The notes beneath the pieces were generated by a model. That model saw only the letters and a program-made list of their open reading frames with translations. It had not been told where the DNA came from and did not search any database. From Streptomyces sp. Act143 (GTDB lineage Bacteria; Actinomycetota; Actinomycetes; Streptomycetales; Streptomycetaceae): DNA of 64,000 nucleotides. The translations under genes were made by a program, and so were the position numbers. Each line of letters begins with the position of its first letter. Positions within the stretch are counted from its first letter, which is position 1. This document shows, one piece after another, positions 48,823 through 57,971 of this stretch. The stretch is taken from contig NZ_QFRX01000001.1 in the NCBI RefSeq assembly GCF_003143935.1, positions 6,386,639 to 6,450,638 of the forward strand, written 5' to 3'.

Positions 48823-51426
48823 GTGAGCGAGATACCAGCGAAGGCCACGGAGTCCGAGGACCCGTCGGACGGCGCGAGGTCACAGGCCGCGGGTGAGGCC
48901 GTGGCCCCAGAGGGTGACGCCATGTGGCAGAGCAGTCCGCCCGGCTCGATCTACGACTACATCAAGGTCGCCTCCTTCTCCATCGGTCCCGACGGTCTCG
49001 TCGACCAGTGGAGCCTGCGCGCCGAGCAGGTCTTCGGGATTCCCGCCGAGCGGGCCGTGGGCATGGACCCCATCGAGGCGTTCATCGACCCGGACCGCCG
49101 TGAGGTGGGCCAGCGCAAGATGGCCGAGATCCTCGACGGGCGCGAGTGGACCGGCGTCGTCCCCTTCCGCCTCCCGGACGCGGCGGACGGCGGCCGCGGC
49201 TCGGAGGGCCTCGCCGAGGTCTACGTCATGCCGACCCGGACCGAGGACGGCGAGAAGGCCGCCGTCTGCATCGTCGTCGACGTCCGCACCCTGCGCAGCA
49301 TCGAGACCGACCTCGCCGCCTCGCAGTCGATTTTCGGTCAATCTCCCTTCGGCTTCCTGCTGATCGACCTCGACCTGCAGGTGCGCCGCGCCAACCAGCG
49401 GTTCGCCACCGTGTTCGGCGGGACACCGGACGACCACCGCGGCAAGGGGGTCCACGACTACCTGCCGCGCCCCGAGGCCGAGCGGGTCACGGCCACCCTG
49501 CGCCGCGTCCTGGACACCGGCGACTCCATCACGGACATGCACGTCACCGGCTTCGTGCCGGGCTCCGAGGAGCGCCGGCACTGGTCGGTCAACCTCTACC
49601 GGGTGCACAGCGGCTCCGGCCGCCCCATCGGCATCGCCTGGCTCGCCATCGACATCACCGCCCGCCGCCAGGCCGCCCGCGAGGCCGCCGCCGCCCGGCG
49701 CAATCTCGCCCTTCTCAACGAGGCCGGGGCCCGCATCGGCAACTCCCTCGACCTGGAGACCACCGCCCGCGAACTCCTCGACGTCGTCGTCCCCGGCTTC
49801 TGCGACCTGGCGACCGTCGACCTCTACCAGGGCCTCCTGGCCGGCGACGAGACCCCGCCCGGGCTCGCCGACGGCAGCGCGGAACTGCGCCGGGTCGCCT
49901 TCGCCAGCGCCGTCTCCGACGCCCCCTTCGCCGGCTCGGGGCCGCCCATAGCGGTCGGCGCCGTCCACCACTACCCCTTCAACTCGCCCTGCGCGGACGC
50001 CCTGCGCACCGCCCGCTCGCAGTACATCCCGGCCGAGGAGGGCGGCCTGGTGCAGTCCACGCTCGCCGTGCCGATGGTCGCCCACGACACCGTCGTAGGC
50101 CTGGCGCAGTTCGCGCGGACCAAGGGCAGCGAGCCGTTCGGGGACCGGGACCGGGAGCTCGCCGTGGAGCTGGCGGCGCGGGCCGCGGTCTGCATCGACA
50201 ACGCGCGGCTGTACCGGCGCGAGCACGAACGGGCGCTGATGCTCCAGCGGTCCCTGCTGCCCCCGGACGACCCGATCGCCTCCGGCCTCGACATCGCCTG
50301 CCGCTACCGGCCCGGCAACGCCTCCTCCGACCGGCCCAGCGAGGTCGGCGGCGACTGGTTCGACGTCATCGAACTGCCCGGGCACCGCACGGCGTTGGTG
50401 GTCGGGGACGTGATGGGGCGCGGGCTGCGGGCCGCCGTGGCGATGGGTGAACTCCGCTCCGCCGTGCGCACCCTGGCCCTGCTGGACCTCGAACCGGCGG
50501 AAGTGCTCAGCGCGTTGGACGAGATCGCGCGGGGTCTGGGAGCGCCAGGCGGCGTCCAGCAGGCCACCCGGGCCGCCCGCCGCCCCCGCGAGGCCGACCT
50601 GTCCGAGGTGTACCTGGCGACCTGCGTGTACGCCGTCTACGACTCGGTGACCCGCAGGTGCACCTTCGCCAACGCCGGTCATCTGCCGCCGGTCCTCGTC
50701 GAACCCGGCGAGGCGGCGCTGATGCTCGACGTCCCGCCCGGCATGCCGCTCGGCGTCGGCGGGGAGCCCTTCGAGGAGGTGGAGGTCGAACTGCCCGAAG
50801 GCGCCCTGCTCGCGCTCTACACGGATGGACTGGTCGAAAGCCGCGATCACCCCCTCGACGAGGGCCTCCAGGCCTTCGTGGGGGCGCTGACCGACCCGGC
50901 CCGCCCGCTGGAGGACGTCTGTGACCACGTCCTCAACACCCTCGACACCCACCACGGCGAGGACGACATCGCCCTGCTGATGGCCCGGGTCCAGGGCCTG
51001 CCCGCCGAGTCCGTGGGCGACTGGACGCTGCCGCGCGAGCCGCGCAGCGTGGGCCGGGCGCGGGAGTACGCGCGCGGGCAGCTGCTGAGCTGGGACCTGG
51101 AGCCGCTGGCCGACACCACGGAACTGCTGGTCAGCGAGCTGGTGACCAACGCGCTGCGGTACGGCGAGGGCGAGATCCGGTTGCGGCTCCTCCTCGACCG
51201 CACCCTGGTCTGCGAGGTCTGGGACTCCGGCCTGGTCCAGCCGCGCCGCCGGCGCGCCCGCGACACCGACGAGGGCGGCCGGGGGCTGCAACTGGTCGGC
51301 CTGCTCAGCGCGGCCTGGGGCTCACGCCGTACCCCGCGCGGCAAGACGGTGTGGTTCGAACTGCCGCTGCCGGACGGCGAGACGGGCCTCACGGACCCCG
51401 CGGAGGCGCTGCTGAGCCTCTTCTAG
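48823..51426 (+). CDS. Multidomain PAS-GAF-SpoIIE phosphatase-HATPase regulator
   Basis: 867 aa. Two PAS domains (about 45-150, FSIGPDGLVDQWSLRAEQVFGIP; about 168-285, SPFGFLLIDLDLQVRRANQRFATVFGG) and a GAF domain (about 300-465) precede a PP2C/SpoIIE phosphatase (about 480-720: SEVGGDWFDVIELPG, GDVMGRGLRAAVAMGELR, ANAGHLPPVLV, LYTDGLVESRDHP, GEDDIALLMAR). A C-terminal HATPase follows (about 735-855: ELLVSELVTNALRYG, TDEGGRGLQLVG, GKTVWFEL). It should sense a ligand or light/redox cue and switch an anti-anti-sigma partner. GTG 48823 has GGAGGGG about 9 nt upstream. Confidence 0.93.
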   Translation: MSEIPAKATESEDPSDGARSQAAGEAVAPEGDAMWQSSPPGSIYDYIKVASFSIGPDGLVDQWSLRAEQVFGIPAERAVGMDPIEAFIDPDRREVGQRKMAEILDGREWTGVVPFRLPDAADGGRGSEGLAEVYVMPTRTEDGEKAAVCIVVDVRTLRSIETDLAASQSIFGQSPFGFLLIDLDLQVRRANQRFATVFGGTPDDHRGKGVHDYLPRPEAERVTATLRRVLDTGDSITDMHVTGFVPGSEERRHWSVNLYRVHSGSGRPIGIAWLAIDITARRQAAREAAAARRNLALLNEAGARIGNSLDLETTARELLDVVVPGFCDLATVDLYQGLLAGDETPPGLADGSAELRRVAFASAVSDAPFAGSGPPIAVGAVHHYPFNSPCADALRTARSQYIPAEEGGLVQSTLAVPMVAHDTVVGLAQFARTKGSEPFGDRDRELAVELAARAAVCIDNARLYRREHERALMLQRSLLPPDDPIASGLDIACRYRPGNASSDRPSEVGGDWFDVIELPGHRTALVVGDVMGRGLRAAVAMGELRSAVRTLALLDLEPAEVLSALDEIARGLGAPGGVQQATRAARRPREADLSEVYLATCVYAVYDSVTRRCTFANAGHLPPVLVEPGEAALMLDVPPGMPLGVGGEPFEEVEVELPEGALLALYTDGLVESRDHPLDEGLQAFVGALTDPARPLEDVCDHVLNTLDTHHGEDDIALLMARVQGLPAESVGDWTLPREPRSVGRAREYARGQLLSWDLEPLADTTELLVSELVTNALRYGEGEIRLRLLLDRTLVCEVWDSGLVQPRRRRARDTDEGGRGLQLVGLLSAAWGSRRTPRGKTVWFELPLPDGETGLTDPAEALLSLF

Positions 51427-51431
51427 GCGCC

Positions 51432-52973
51432 TCACCGAGCGCGGCGGCCCCGGCCGCGGGGGCCGCCGAAGCTCGCCGCCGCCCCGTCGTCCAACAGGAT
51501 GCCGCCGAGCACCGCCCCGGCGCCCCCGCTCTCGTGCTCGGCCGCCCCGGCGACCGGATTGCCGCGCACCCGTACGTCCTGCTCGGCGAGGTCACGGGCG
51601 TCACGGGCGAGCGCGTCGGCGGTCACCGGGTCCGCGCCGAGCAGCCGCGCCGCCTCCGCCAGCCGGGTGCGGGCCGTGGCGCCCACCGCACCCCGGTGCG
51701 TGGCGACGAAGTCGTCCGCGCCCGCCACCGCCGCCCGCCCGGCCAGCGCGGCGGCGGCCCCCAGCACCCCGGCCACGGGTTCCGCGGCGAGCGGCGAGAC
51801 GGCCTGAACGACCCGGCGGAGCGCGTCGAGCGGGTCGTACGGCGTCTCACCCGCCACCTCGTCCCGTACGAAGGCCAGGACGTTGTCGGCATGCAGGAGC
51901 CGCGCCCGCAGCTCGCCGACGGGCACCTCGGCGCCGCCGTTCCGCAGCGCGGCCAGCTCCGCCTCCGCGCCGGTCAGCGCGGCCGGCAGCAGGGCCGCGG
52001 CCGCCGGCAGTCCGGTGCCGAGGCGTTCGACGGCGTGGAGGAAGACCGCGGCCTGGGCGATCGCGCCCTCGGCGGCGCGCAGATGCAGCGCGGCCCGGTC
52101 GTGGGCGGCGAGGTCGCCGGCCTGGCGGGCCTGGTTGAGCCGGAGGGTGGCGAACACCAGCCGGTCCTTGGCCTGCTCGGCGTACCCGGTGACCTCGGCG
52201 ACGGCGGCGCCGCCGTACCGCGTGGCCAGGCCGGTGAGCAGGGACTCGACGGCCTGGACGCGCCCGGTGAGCGCTCGGAAGCGGGTCTCGGCCAGTCCCA
52301 GCGCCTCACCCGCCCCGCGCTCCAGACCGCGCAGCTGGTCGACTCCGGCGGCGGCCTCGTCCAGGCGCCGCCCGGCCTCCTCGCAGCGGCCGACGATCCC
52401 GGCGAGCGCGTGCTGCCGGGCCGCGGCCTCCTCCGGTACGCCGTCGTCGTACTGCTGCCGCATCCGGAAGGCGGCCCGCAGTTCCGCCTCCGCGCCCCGC
52501 AGGGCGAGGACGGAGGGCGCCACCGCGCTCTCCCCGAACCGGGCCTCGACGAAGCCCAGCTCCTCACGGCTGGTGCGGACGCTGTCGTCGGCGGCCACCA
52601 GCAACACCCGCGCCTGCTCGTCCAGTTCGGCGAGTGGAGGCGGGGCCGCGGGTGCCGCGGTGACGCCGCCGGGGGTGGTGCGGGTGCGGGCCCGCCGGGT
52701 GCGCCGCACGTACGTGTACCCCGCCACCGCCCCCGCGGCGCCCACGGTCACGAGCGGCAGCACCAGGTCGGCGGCGGACGACCCGCTGTCCTCCTGGTCC
52801 TGGGCGACCGCCTGCGCGCGCCCGTCCGCAACCGGAGCACGGTTCTCGATCGTCATCCCCGGCAGCACCAGCCACACCACGCCGATCAGCGCACCCAGCA
52901 CGGTGTGCAGCACGCGCGCGGATATGTGCGAGGCCGCGCGCCGCGGCCGGCCCCGGATCAAGGATGACGTCAC
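51432..52973 (-). CDS. Large coiled-coil membrane protein of unknown function
   Basis: 513 aa. A basic N-terminus leads to one hydrophobic segment (ARVLHTVLGALIGVVWLVLPGM, possibly a signal anchor) and a second (LVLPLVTVGAAGAVAGYTYVRR) near residue 75-95, followed by about 400 residues of Ala/Leu/Glu/Arg-rich helices predicted to be coiled coils. The second half of actinobacterial TPM-domain proteins looks like this, but no TPM domain is present here, so the protein may be a truncated or diverged version. A TACGCT box 7 nt before GTG 52973 suggests a leaderless message. Convergent with the SpoIIE gene (5-bp gap). Confidence 0.75.
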   Translation of the reverse strand: MTSSLIRGRPRRAASHISARVLHTVLGALIGVVWLVLPGMTIENRAPVADGRAQAVAQDQEDSGSSAADLVLPLVTVGAAGAVAGYTYVRRTRRARTRTTPGGVTAAPAAPPPLAELDEQARVLLVAADDSVRTSREELGFVEARFGESAVAPSVLALRGAEAELRAAFRMRQQYDDGVPEEAAARQHALAGIVGRCEEAGRRLDEAAAGVDQLRGLERGAGEALGLAETRFRALTGRVQAVESLLTGLATRYGGAAVAEVTGYAEQAKDRLVFATLRLNQARQAGDLAAHDRAALHLRAAEGAIAQAAVFLHAVERLGTGLPAAAALLPAALTGAEAELAALRNGGAEVPVGELRARLLHADNVLAFVRDEVAGETPYDPLDALRRVVQAVSPLAAEPVAGVLGAAAALAGRAAVAGADDFVATHRGAVGATARTRLAEAARLLGADPVTADALARDARDLAEQDVRVRGNPVAGAAEHESGGAGAVLGGILLDDGAAASFGGPRGRGRRAR

Positions 52974-53032
52974 ATTTCGGAGCGTATGAGCAGGAATGCG
53001 GGGACGCGACCGGGAGGAGGAGCGAGGACGAC

Positions 53033-54151
53033 ATGGCCATGAGCACCGAGAACGAGCACGAGAACGAGCAGGGGCAGGGGCAGGGGCAGGGGCAGGGGCG
53101 GGGGCAGGGGCAGGAGCAGGAGCAGCCTCGCGCCCGCCGTCCCTGGTGGCGCCGCCGCTGGTTCCGCTGGACCGTGGCCGGGCTCGTCTGCGTGCTGGTC
53201 GTCCCCGTGCTCGCCGCCGCCCTCGCCCTGCGCCTCAACTACACCGGCGACCCGGCGGAAGGCACCCGCACCAGGAACCGCGACGCCGTCTGGCTCGGCC
53301 ACGCCTGGGTGGACGGCCGCAAGACGGACCAGGACGTCACCGCGCTCGCCGGGCGCCTCCGGGCCACCGGCATCCGCGACCTCTACGTCCACGCCGGTCC
53401 CCTGGAGCACGACGGAACGCTGCCGGGATCGTCGTACCCCGCAGCCCGTGCCTTCCTCGAAGCCGTCCACCGCGCAGCGCCCGGTATCCGTGTCCAGGCC
53501 TGGCTCGGCGACAAGCTCGCGAGCGAGAGCCCCGACGGCCTCCGCCTCGACCGCGCGGCGACCAGGGCCGCCGTCGTCCGCTCCACCCGCGAGATCCTCG
53601 CCGCCGGCTTCGACGGCGCCCACTTCGACCTGGAGCCCCTCCACTCCGGCGACGAGAACTACCTCGACCTCCTCGACACCCTCCACCGGGTCACGAAGGC
53701 CCGGGGTGTCCCGCTCTCCGTCGCCGCCCACCAGATCGACCCGCTGCCGGCCCTGCACTCCCTGGCCGGCGCGCTCACCGGCCACCCCAAGTGGTGGTCG
53801 CAGGAGTACTTCGGACAGGTCGCGCGGCGCGTCGACCAGATCGCGGTGATGTCGTACGACACCGGCATGCCGCTGGAGAGCCTGTACGGCGGTTACGTCG
53901 CCCAGCAGACCTCGCTCGCGCTGGAGGTCACCCCGCCCACCACCGACCTCCTCATGGGCCTGCCCTTCTTCCACGAGAACGACATCGGCCACCACGCGGG
54001 CGCCGAGACGGTCCCCGCCGCCGTCCGCGGCGTACGGCTCGGCCTGTCCCGCACGGACGCCGACCGCGCCCGTTTCGGGGTCGCGCTGTACGTCGACTTC
54101 GCGGCGACGGAGGCGGACTGGACGGCGTACCGGGAGGACTGGGTGGAGTGA
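53033..54151 (+). CDS. Membrane-anchored GH18-like TIM-barrel protein
   Basis: 372 aa. A Gln/Gly-rich N-terminus (13-30), then a transmembrane helix after RRRWFRW (TVAGLVCVLVVPVLAAALALRL, about residues 47-68). The exported domain reads as a TIM barrel: WLGHAWVDGRKTDQDV, TGIRDLYVHAGP, APGIRVQAWLG, then FDGAHFDLEP (residues 193-202), a chitinase-like DGxxxDxE motif with Glu201 as candidate acid, followed by VPLSVAAHQIDP and VMSYDTGMPLES. A GH18-type hydrolase or related spore-wall lysin is likely. Two in-frame ATGs exist (53033, 53039) with AGGAC upstream. Confidence 0.78.
   Translation: MAMSTENEHENEQGQGQGQGQGRGQGQEQEQPRARRPWWRRRWFRWTVAGLVCVLVVPVLAAALALRLNYTGDPAEGTRTRNRDAVWLGHAWVDGRKTDQDVTALAGRLRATGIRDLYVHAGPLEHDGTLPGSSYPAARAFLEAVHRAAPGIRVQAWLGDKLASESPDGLRLDRAATRAAVVRSTREILAAGFDGAHFDLEPLHSGDENYLDLLDTLHRVTKARGVPLSVAAHQIDPLPALHSLAGALTGHPKWWSQEYFGQVARRVDQIAVMSYDTGMPLESLYGGYVAQQTSLALEVTPPTTDLLMGLPFFHENDIGHHAGAETVPAAVRGVRLGLSRTDADRARFGVALYVDFAATEADWTAYREDWVE
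53069..53125 (+). repeat. Hexanucleotide caggGG repeats encoding Gln-Gly tract
   Basis: Nine 6-bp units of the type cagggg, ggggca and caggag, coding (Gln-Gly)n then (Gln-Glu)n in the cytoplasmic tail of the GH18-like protein. Slippage-prone. Confidence 0.9.
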
Positions 54152-54206
54152 GCGCCCGGGGGAAAGCGCGTGCGGGCCGACGGGGAGGGGTGCGACGATC
54201 TGCCGG

Positions 54207-55163
54207 GTGACCGCGACCCGCAAGCCCCTCTCCCGCCACGACCTCACCCCCCTCGCCCGCGCCGCGCTCGGCCGCACCCCCGTCTCCGCGATCAGGCTGC
54301 GCGGCGGCTCCAAGAAGGGCGTCTACCGGCTTGCCTTCGACGACGGCTCCACCGCGATCGCCTACGTCTGGTCGGCGGACGAGGACTACTGGGACGCGGG
54401 CCCCTCCGACCTCCGCGACCCCTTCGCCCACGGCACCGGCCTCGACCTGTTCACCGCGGCCCACGTCCGCCTGGCCGCCGCCGGGGTGCGCACGCCGCGC
54501 CTGCTGCACGTCGATGCCGACGCCGGGCAGGCGGTCGTCGAGGACCTCCCCGGGGAGAGCCTGGAGGCGGCGCTGGACCGCGAACCGGCCCTCCTGGACC
54601 GGCTGGCGGCGCTCCTCGCCACGCTTCACTCCCACACCGGGCCCCGCTTCGGCAAGGTCGCCCTCGTCGACAACGGCGGCTCCTCGTACGGCACGTCCTG
54701 CGAGCAGCGGGTCCTGGAGGGCGCCCTGCGCGACATCGAAGAGGTCTCCGGACGGGAACCGCGCGCCGCCGCCGTACGGGAGCGGCTCGTCGAACGGGTC
54801 CGGGAGCTGGCGGCACGAGTCCGGCCGCGCGACCGCCACACCCTCATCCACGGTGAACTCGGCCCCGACCACGTCCTGTTGACCCCGGACCGCGAACTCG
54901 CCCTCATCGACATCGAGGGACTGCTCTACTTCGACGTGGAGTGGGAGCACGCCTTCCTGGAGCTCCGCTTCGGACCGGGGTACGAGACCCTTCGCGTCCC
55001 GGGCCTCGACGAGGACCGGCTCCGGTTCTACCGGCTCGCCATGCATCTGTCCCTGGTCGCCGGGCCGTTGCGGCTGCTCGACGGGGACTTCCCCGATCCG
55101 GAGTTCATGCGCGGCATCGCCGAACACAACCTGGGTCGCGTCCTCGACCTGCTGGGACGCTGA
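54207..55163 (+). CDS. Aminoglycoside-phosphotransferase-fold kinase
   Basis: 318 aa. APH/choline-kinase fold: GGSKKGVYRLAFDDGSTAIAYVW (N-lobe with the phosphate-binding loop), then DRHTLIHGELGPDHVLLTPD (catalytic loop, with HGELG in place of the usual HGD), and LALIDIEGLLYFDVEWEHAFLELRFG (metal-binding loop, IDIEG for IDWE). The Glu at the usual catalytic Asp position is unusual and could mean altered activity. Substrate unknown; such proteins phosphorylate sugars, choline or antibiotics. GACGAT 7 nt before GTG 54207 suggests a leaderless start. Confidence 0.85.
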   Translation: MTATRKPLSRHDLTPLARAALGRTPVSAIRLRGGSKKGVYRLAFDDGSTAIAYVWSADEDYWDAGPSDLRDPFAHGTGLDLFTAAHVRLAAAGVRTPRLLHVDADAGQAVVEDLPGESLEAALDREPALLDRLAALLATLHSHTGPRFGKVALVDNGGSSYGTSCEQRVLEGALRDIEEVSGREPRAAAVRERLVERVRELAARVRPRDRHTLIHGELGPDHVLLTPDRELALIDIEGLLYFDVEWEHAFLELRFGPGYETLRVPGLDEDRLRFYRLAMHLSLVAGPLRLLDGDFPDPEFMRGIAEHNLGRVLDLLGR

Positions 55164-55166
55164 CCG

Positions 55167-55238
<72 letters not shown>

Positions 55239-55260
55239 CAGCGGTGAGCGCGGCGCGTCG

Positions 55261-56031
55261 CTAGGAGGACCTCCTCCTGATCTTCGAACCCAGCCACACC
55301 AGCGGGTCGTACTTGCGGTCCACCGCTCGTTCCTTCAGCGGGATCAGTGCGTTGTCCGTGATCTTGATGCCCTCTGGGCAGACCTCCGTGCAGCACTTGG
55401 TGATGTTGCAGTAGCCGAGGCCGTGTTCGTCCTGGGCGGTGGTCTTGCGGTCGAGGCCGGTCTCCGCCGCCGCGTCCAGCGGGTGCATGTCCAGTTCGGC
55501 CACCCGCATGAGGAAGCGCGGGCCCGCGAACGCCGGCTTGTTCTCCTCGTGGTCGCGCACGACATGGCAGGTGTCCTGGCACAGGAAGCACTCGATGCAC
55601 TTGCGGAACTCCTGCGAGCGGTCCACGTCCTCCTGCATCATCCGGTACTCGCCCGGCGCCAGCTCCGCGGGCGGCACGAACGCCGGGACCTCGCGCGCCT
55701 TCTCGTAGTTGAAGCCGACGTCGGTCACCAGGTCGCGGACGACGGGGAAGGCCCGGAGGGGCGTGACGGTGATCGTCTCCTCCCTCGTGAACACCGACAT
55801 GCGGGTCATGCACATCAGCCGGGGCCGCCCGTTGACCTCCGCCGAGCACGAACCGCACTTGCCCGCCTTGCAGTTCCAGCGGACGGCGAGATCGGGGGCC
55901 TGGGTGGCCTGGAGGCGGTGGATGATGTCCAGGACCACCTCGCCGTCGTTGACCTCGACCGTGAAGTCCTCCAGGCCGCCGCCCTGCACATCGCCCCGCC
56001 ACACCTTGAACCGGGCCTTGTAGCTGCTCAC
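55261..56031 (-). CDS. sdhB: Succinate dehydrogenase/fumarate reductase iron-sulfur subunit
   Basis: 256 aa. The [2Fe-2S] ligands are in WNCKAGKCGSC and LMCMTRM; the [4Fe-4S] and [3Fe-4S] ligands are in CIECFLCQDTCHV and CNITKCCTEVCPEG, all present. It passes electrons from the flavoprotein to the quinone site. GTG 56031 overlaps the sdhA stop (GTGA), and upstream in-frame sequence is shadow. The set differs from the classical sdhCDAB operon; it is the mycobacterial Sdh1/Frd-like type with sdhC-A-B order. Followed by the microsatellite repeat. Confidence 0.96.
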   Translation of the reverse strand: MSSYKARFKVWRGDVQGGGLEDFTVEVNDGEVVLDIIHRLQATQAPDLAVRWNCKAGKCGSCSAEVNGRPRLMCMTRMSVFTREETITVTPLRAFPVVRDLVTDVGFNYEKAREVPAFVPPAELAPGEYRMMQEDVDRSQEFRKCIECFLCQDTCHVVRDHEENKPAFAGPRFLMRVAELDMHPLDAAAETGLDRKTTAQDEHGLGYCNITKCCTEVCPEGIKITDNALIPLKERAVDRKYDPLVWLGSKIRRRSS

Positions 56032-57971
56032 TCGTAGAGCTCCTCTTCGGCGAGGTACTTGACCAGCTCCTCCTTGTCGAACAGGGCGAGCAGGTCGGGG
56101 CGGATGGGCTCGGTGGCCTCCCGGGTGAGGGCGATCTGGCCGCGGACCGGGTCCGTGGCCGCCAGCCCGCCCGTGGGGTCGGTCAGCCGGCACAGCAGGT
56201 TGATGTTGCGCCACTTGCGGTCCATCGCCGGGTGGTCCTCGCGGGTGTGGCCGCCGCGCGACTCGGTGCGCTCCAGCGCCGCCCGCGCCACGCACTCGCT
56301 GACCAGCAGCATGTTGCGCAGGTCCAGCGCGAGGTGCCAGCCGGGGTTGAACTGGCGGTGTCCCTCGACGCCGGCCCGGCGGGCCCGGACCCGCAGATCC
56401 GCCAGCTTCTCCAGGGCCTGCGCCATCTCGGCCTCGCGGCGGATGATGCCGACGAGGTCGTTCATGGCCTGCTGGAGCTCCTGGTGGAGGGTGTACGGGT
56501 TCTCCGGCGGGCGGCCGTCGTCCTCGCCCGGCGCCGGACCCTCCGCCGAGAACGGCCGCAGCGCCTCCGCCGCCGCCGCGTCGACCTGGACGTCGGCCAC
56601 CCCGGGGCGCTCGAAGGCGAGGCCCGCCGCGTATTCGGCGGCGTGCAGGCCCGCCCGGCGGCCGAACACCAGCAGGTCGGAGAGGGAGTTGCCGCCGAGC
56701 CGGTTGGAGCCGTGCATGCCGCCCGCGACCTCACCGGCCGCGAACAGCCCCGGCACCCCGCGGGCCGCGGCCGTGTCCGAGTCGACCGCGATGCCGCCCA
56801 TCACGTAGTGACAGGTCGGCCCGACCTCCATCGCCTCCGCGGTGATGTCGACGTCCGCCAGCTCCTTGAACTGGTGGTACATGGACGGCAGCCGACGCCT
56901 GATGACGTCGGCGGGCATGCGCGTGGACACGTCCAGGAAGACCCCGCCGTGCGGGGAGCCGCGGCCCGCCTTCACCTCGGCGTTGATCGCCCGGGCGACC
57001 TCGTCGCGGGGCAGCAGCTCCGGTGGCCGCCGGTTGTTGTCCGGGTCCTCGTACCAGCGGTCGCCCTCCTCCTCCGACTCGGCGTACTTCTCCTTGAAGA
57101 CGTCCGGGACGTAGTCGAACATGAACCGCTTGCCCTCGGAGTTGCGCAGCACCCCGCCGTCGCCGCGCACCGACTCGGTGACGAGGATGCCCTTCACCGA
57201 CGGCGGCCAGACCATGCCCGTCGGATGGAACTGCACGAACTCCATGTTGAGCAGGGGCGCGCCCGCGAGCAGGGCCAGTGCGTGGCCGTCGCCCGTGTAC
57301 TCCCACGAGTTCGACGTCACCTTGAAGGACTTCCCGATGCCGCCGGTCGCGATGACCACGGACGGGGCCTCCAGGACGAAGAAGCGGCCGGTCTCGCGCT
57401 CGTAGGCGAAGACACCGGAGACCCGGTTTCCGTCCTTGAGGATGCGGGTGACCGTGCACTCCTGGAAGACCTTCAACCGGGACTCGTAGTCGCCGGTCTC
57501 CTTCTTGTCCTGCTGCTGGAGCGAGACGATCTTCTGCTGGAGGGTGCGGATGAGTTCCAGGCCCGTGCGGTCGCCGACGTGGGCCAGCCGCGGGTACTCG
57601 TGGCCGCCGAAGTTGCGCTGGGATATCCGGCCGTCCTTGGTGCGGTCGAACAGCGCGCCCCAGGTCTCCAGCTCCCACACCCGTTGCGGGGCTTCCTGGG
57701 CGTGCAGTTCGGCCATCCGCCACTGGTTGAGGAACTTCCCGCCGCGCATGGTGTCGCGGAAGTGCACCTGCCAGCTGTCGTGTTCGTTGGCGTTCGCCAT
57801 CGCCGCCGCGATGCCGCCCTCGGCCATCACCGTGTGCGCCTTGCCGAACAGGGACTTGCAGATGACTGCCGTACGGGCGCCTCGCTCGCGTGCCTCGATG
57901 GCGGCGCGCAGGCCGGCGCCCCCGGCACCGACCACGACGACGTCCCACTCCTGGCGGTCGACCACGGACAT
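56028..57971 (-). CDS. sdhA: Succinate dehydrogenase/fumarate reductase flavoprotein subunit
   Basis: 647 aa. FAD-binding VVVVGAGGAGLRAAIEARERG at residues about 11-31, covalent-FAD His46 in AHTVMAEGG, and active-site segments NMEFVQFHPTGMVWPPS, TESVRGDGGVLRNSEG, PTCHYVMGGI, GEVAGGMHGSNRLGGNSLSDLLVFG. It oxidises succinate to fumarate, or reverses it, with electrons flowing through SdhB to quinone. The stop overlaps sdhB (GTGA) and the start overlaps sdhC (TGATG), so all three are translationally coupled. Confidence 0.97.
   Translation of the reverse strand: MSVVDRQEWDVVVVGAGGAGLRAAIEARERGARTAVICKSLFGKAHTVMAEGGIAAAMANANEHDSWQVHFRDTMRGGKFLNQWRMAELHAQEAPQRVWELETWGALFDRTKDGRISQRNFGGHEYPRLAHVGDRTGLELIRTLQQKIVSLQQQDKKETGDYESRLKVFQECTVTRILKDGNRVSGVFAYERETGRFFVLEAPSVVIATGGIGKSFKVTSNSWEYTGDGHALALLAGAPLLNMEFVQFHPTGMVWPPSVKGILVTESVRGDGGVLRNSEGKRFMFDYVPDVFKEKYAESEEEGDRWYEDPDNNRRPPELLPRDEVARAINAEVKAGRGSPHGGVFLDVSTRMPADVIRRRLPSMYHQFKELADVDITAEAMEVGPTCHYVMGGIAVDSDTAAARGVPGLFAAGEVAGGMHGSNRLGGNSLSDLLVFGRRAGLHAAEYAAGLAFERPGVADVQVDAAAAEALRPFSAEGPAPGEDDGRPPENPYTLHQELQQAMNDLVGIIRREAEMAQALEKLADLRVRARRAGVEGHRQFNPGWHLALDLRNMLLVSECVARAALERTESRGGHTREDHPAMDRKWRNINLLCRLTDPTGGLAATDPVRGQIALTREATEPIRPDLLALFDKEELVKYLAEEELYE

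Noticed and set aside
48880..51291. 803-aa minus-strand open frame opposite the PAS-SpoIIE gene
   Set aside because: High-GC shadow of a multidomain regulator whose frame is strongly supported by PP2C and HATPase motifs.
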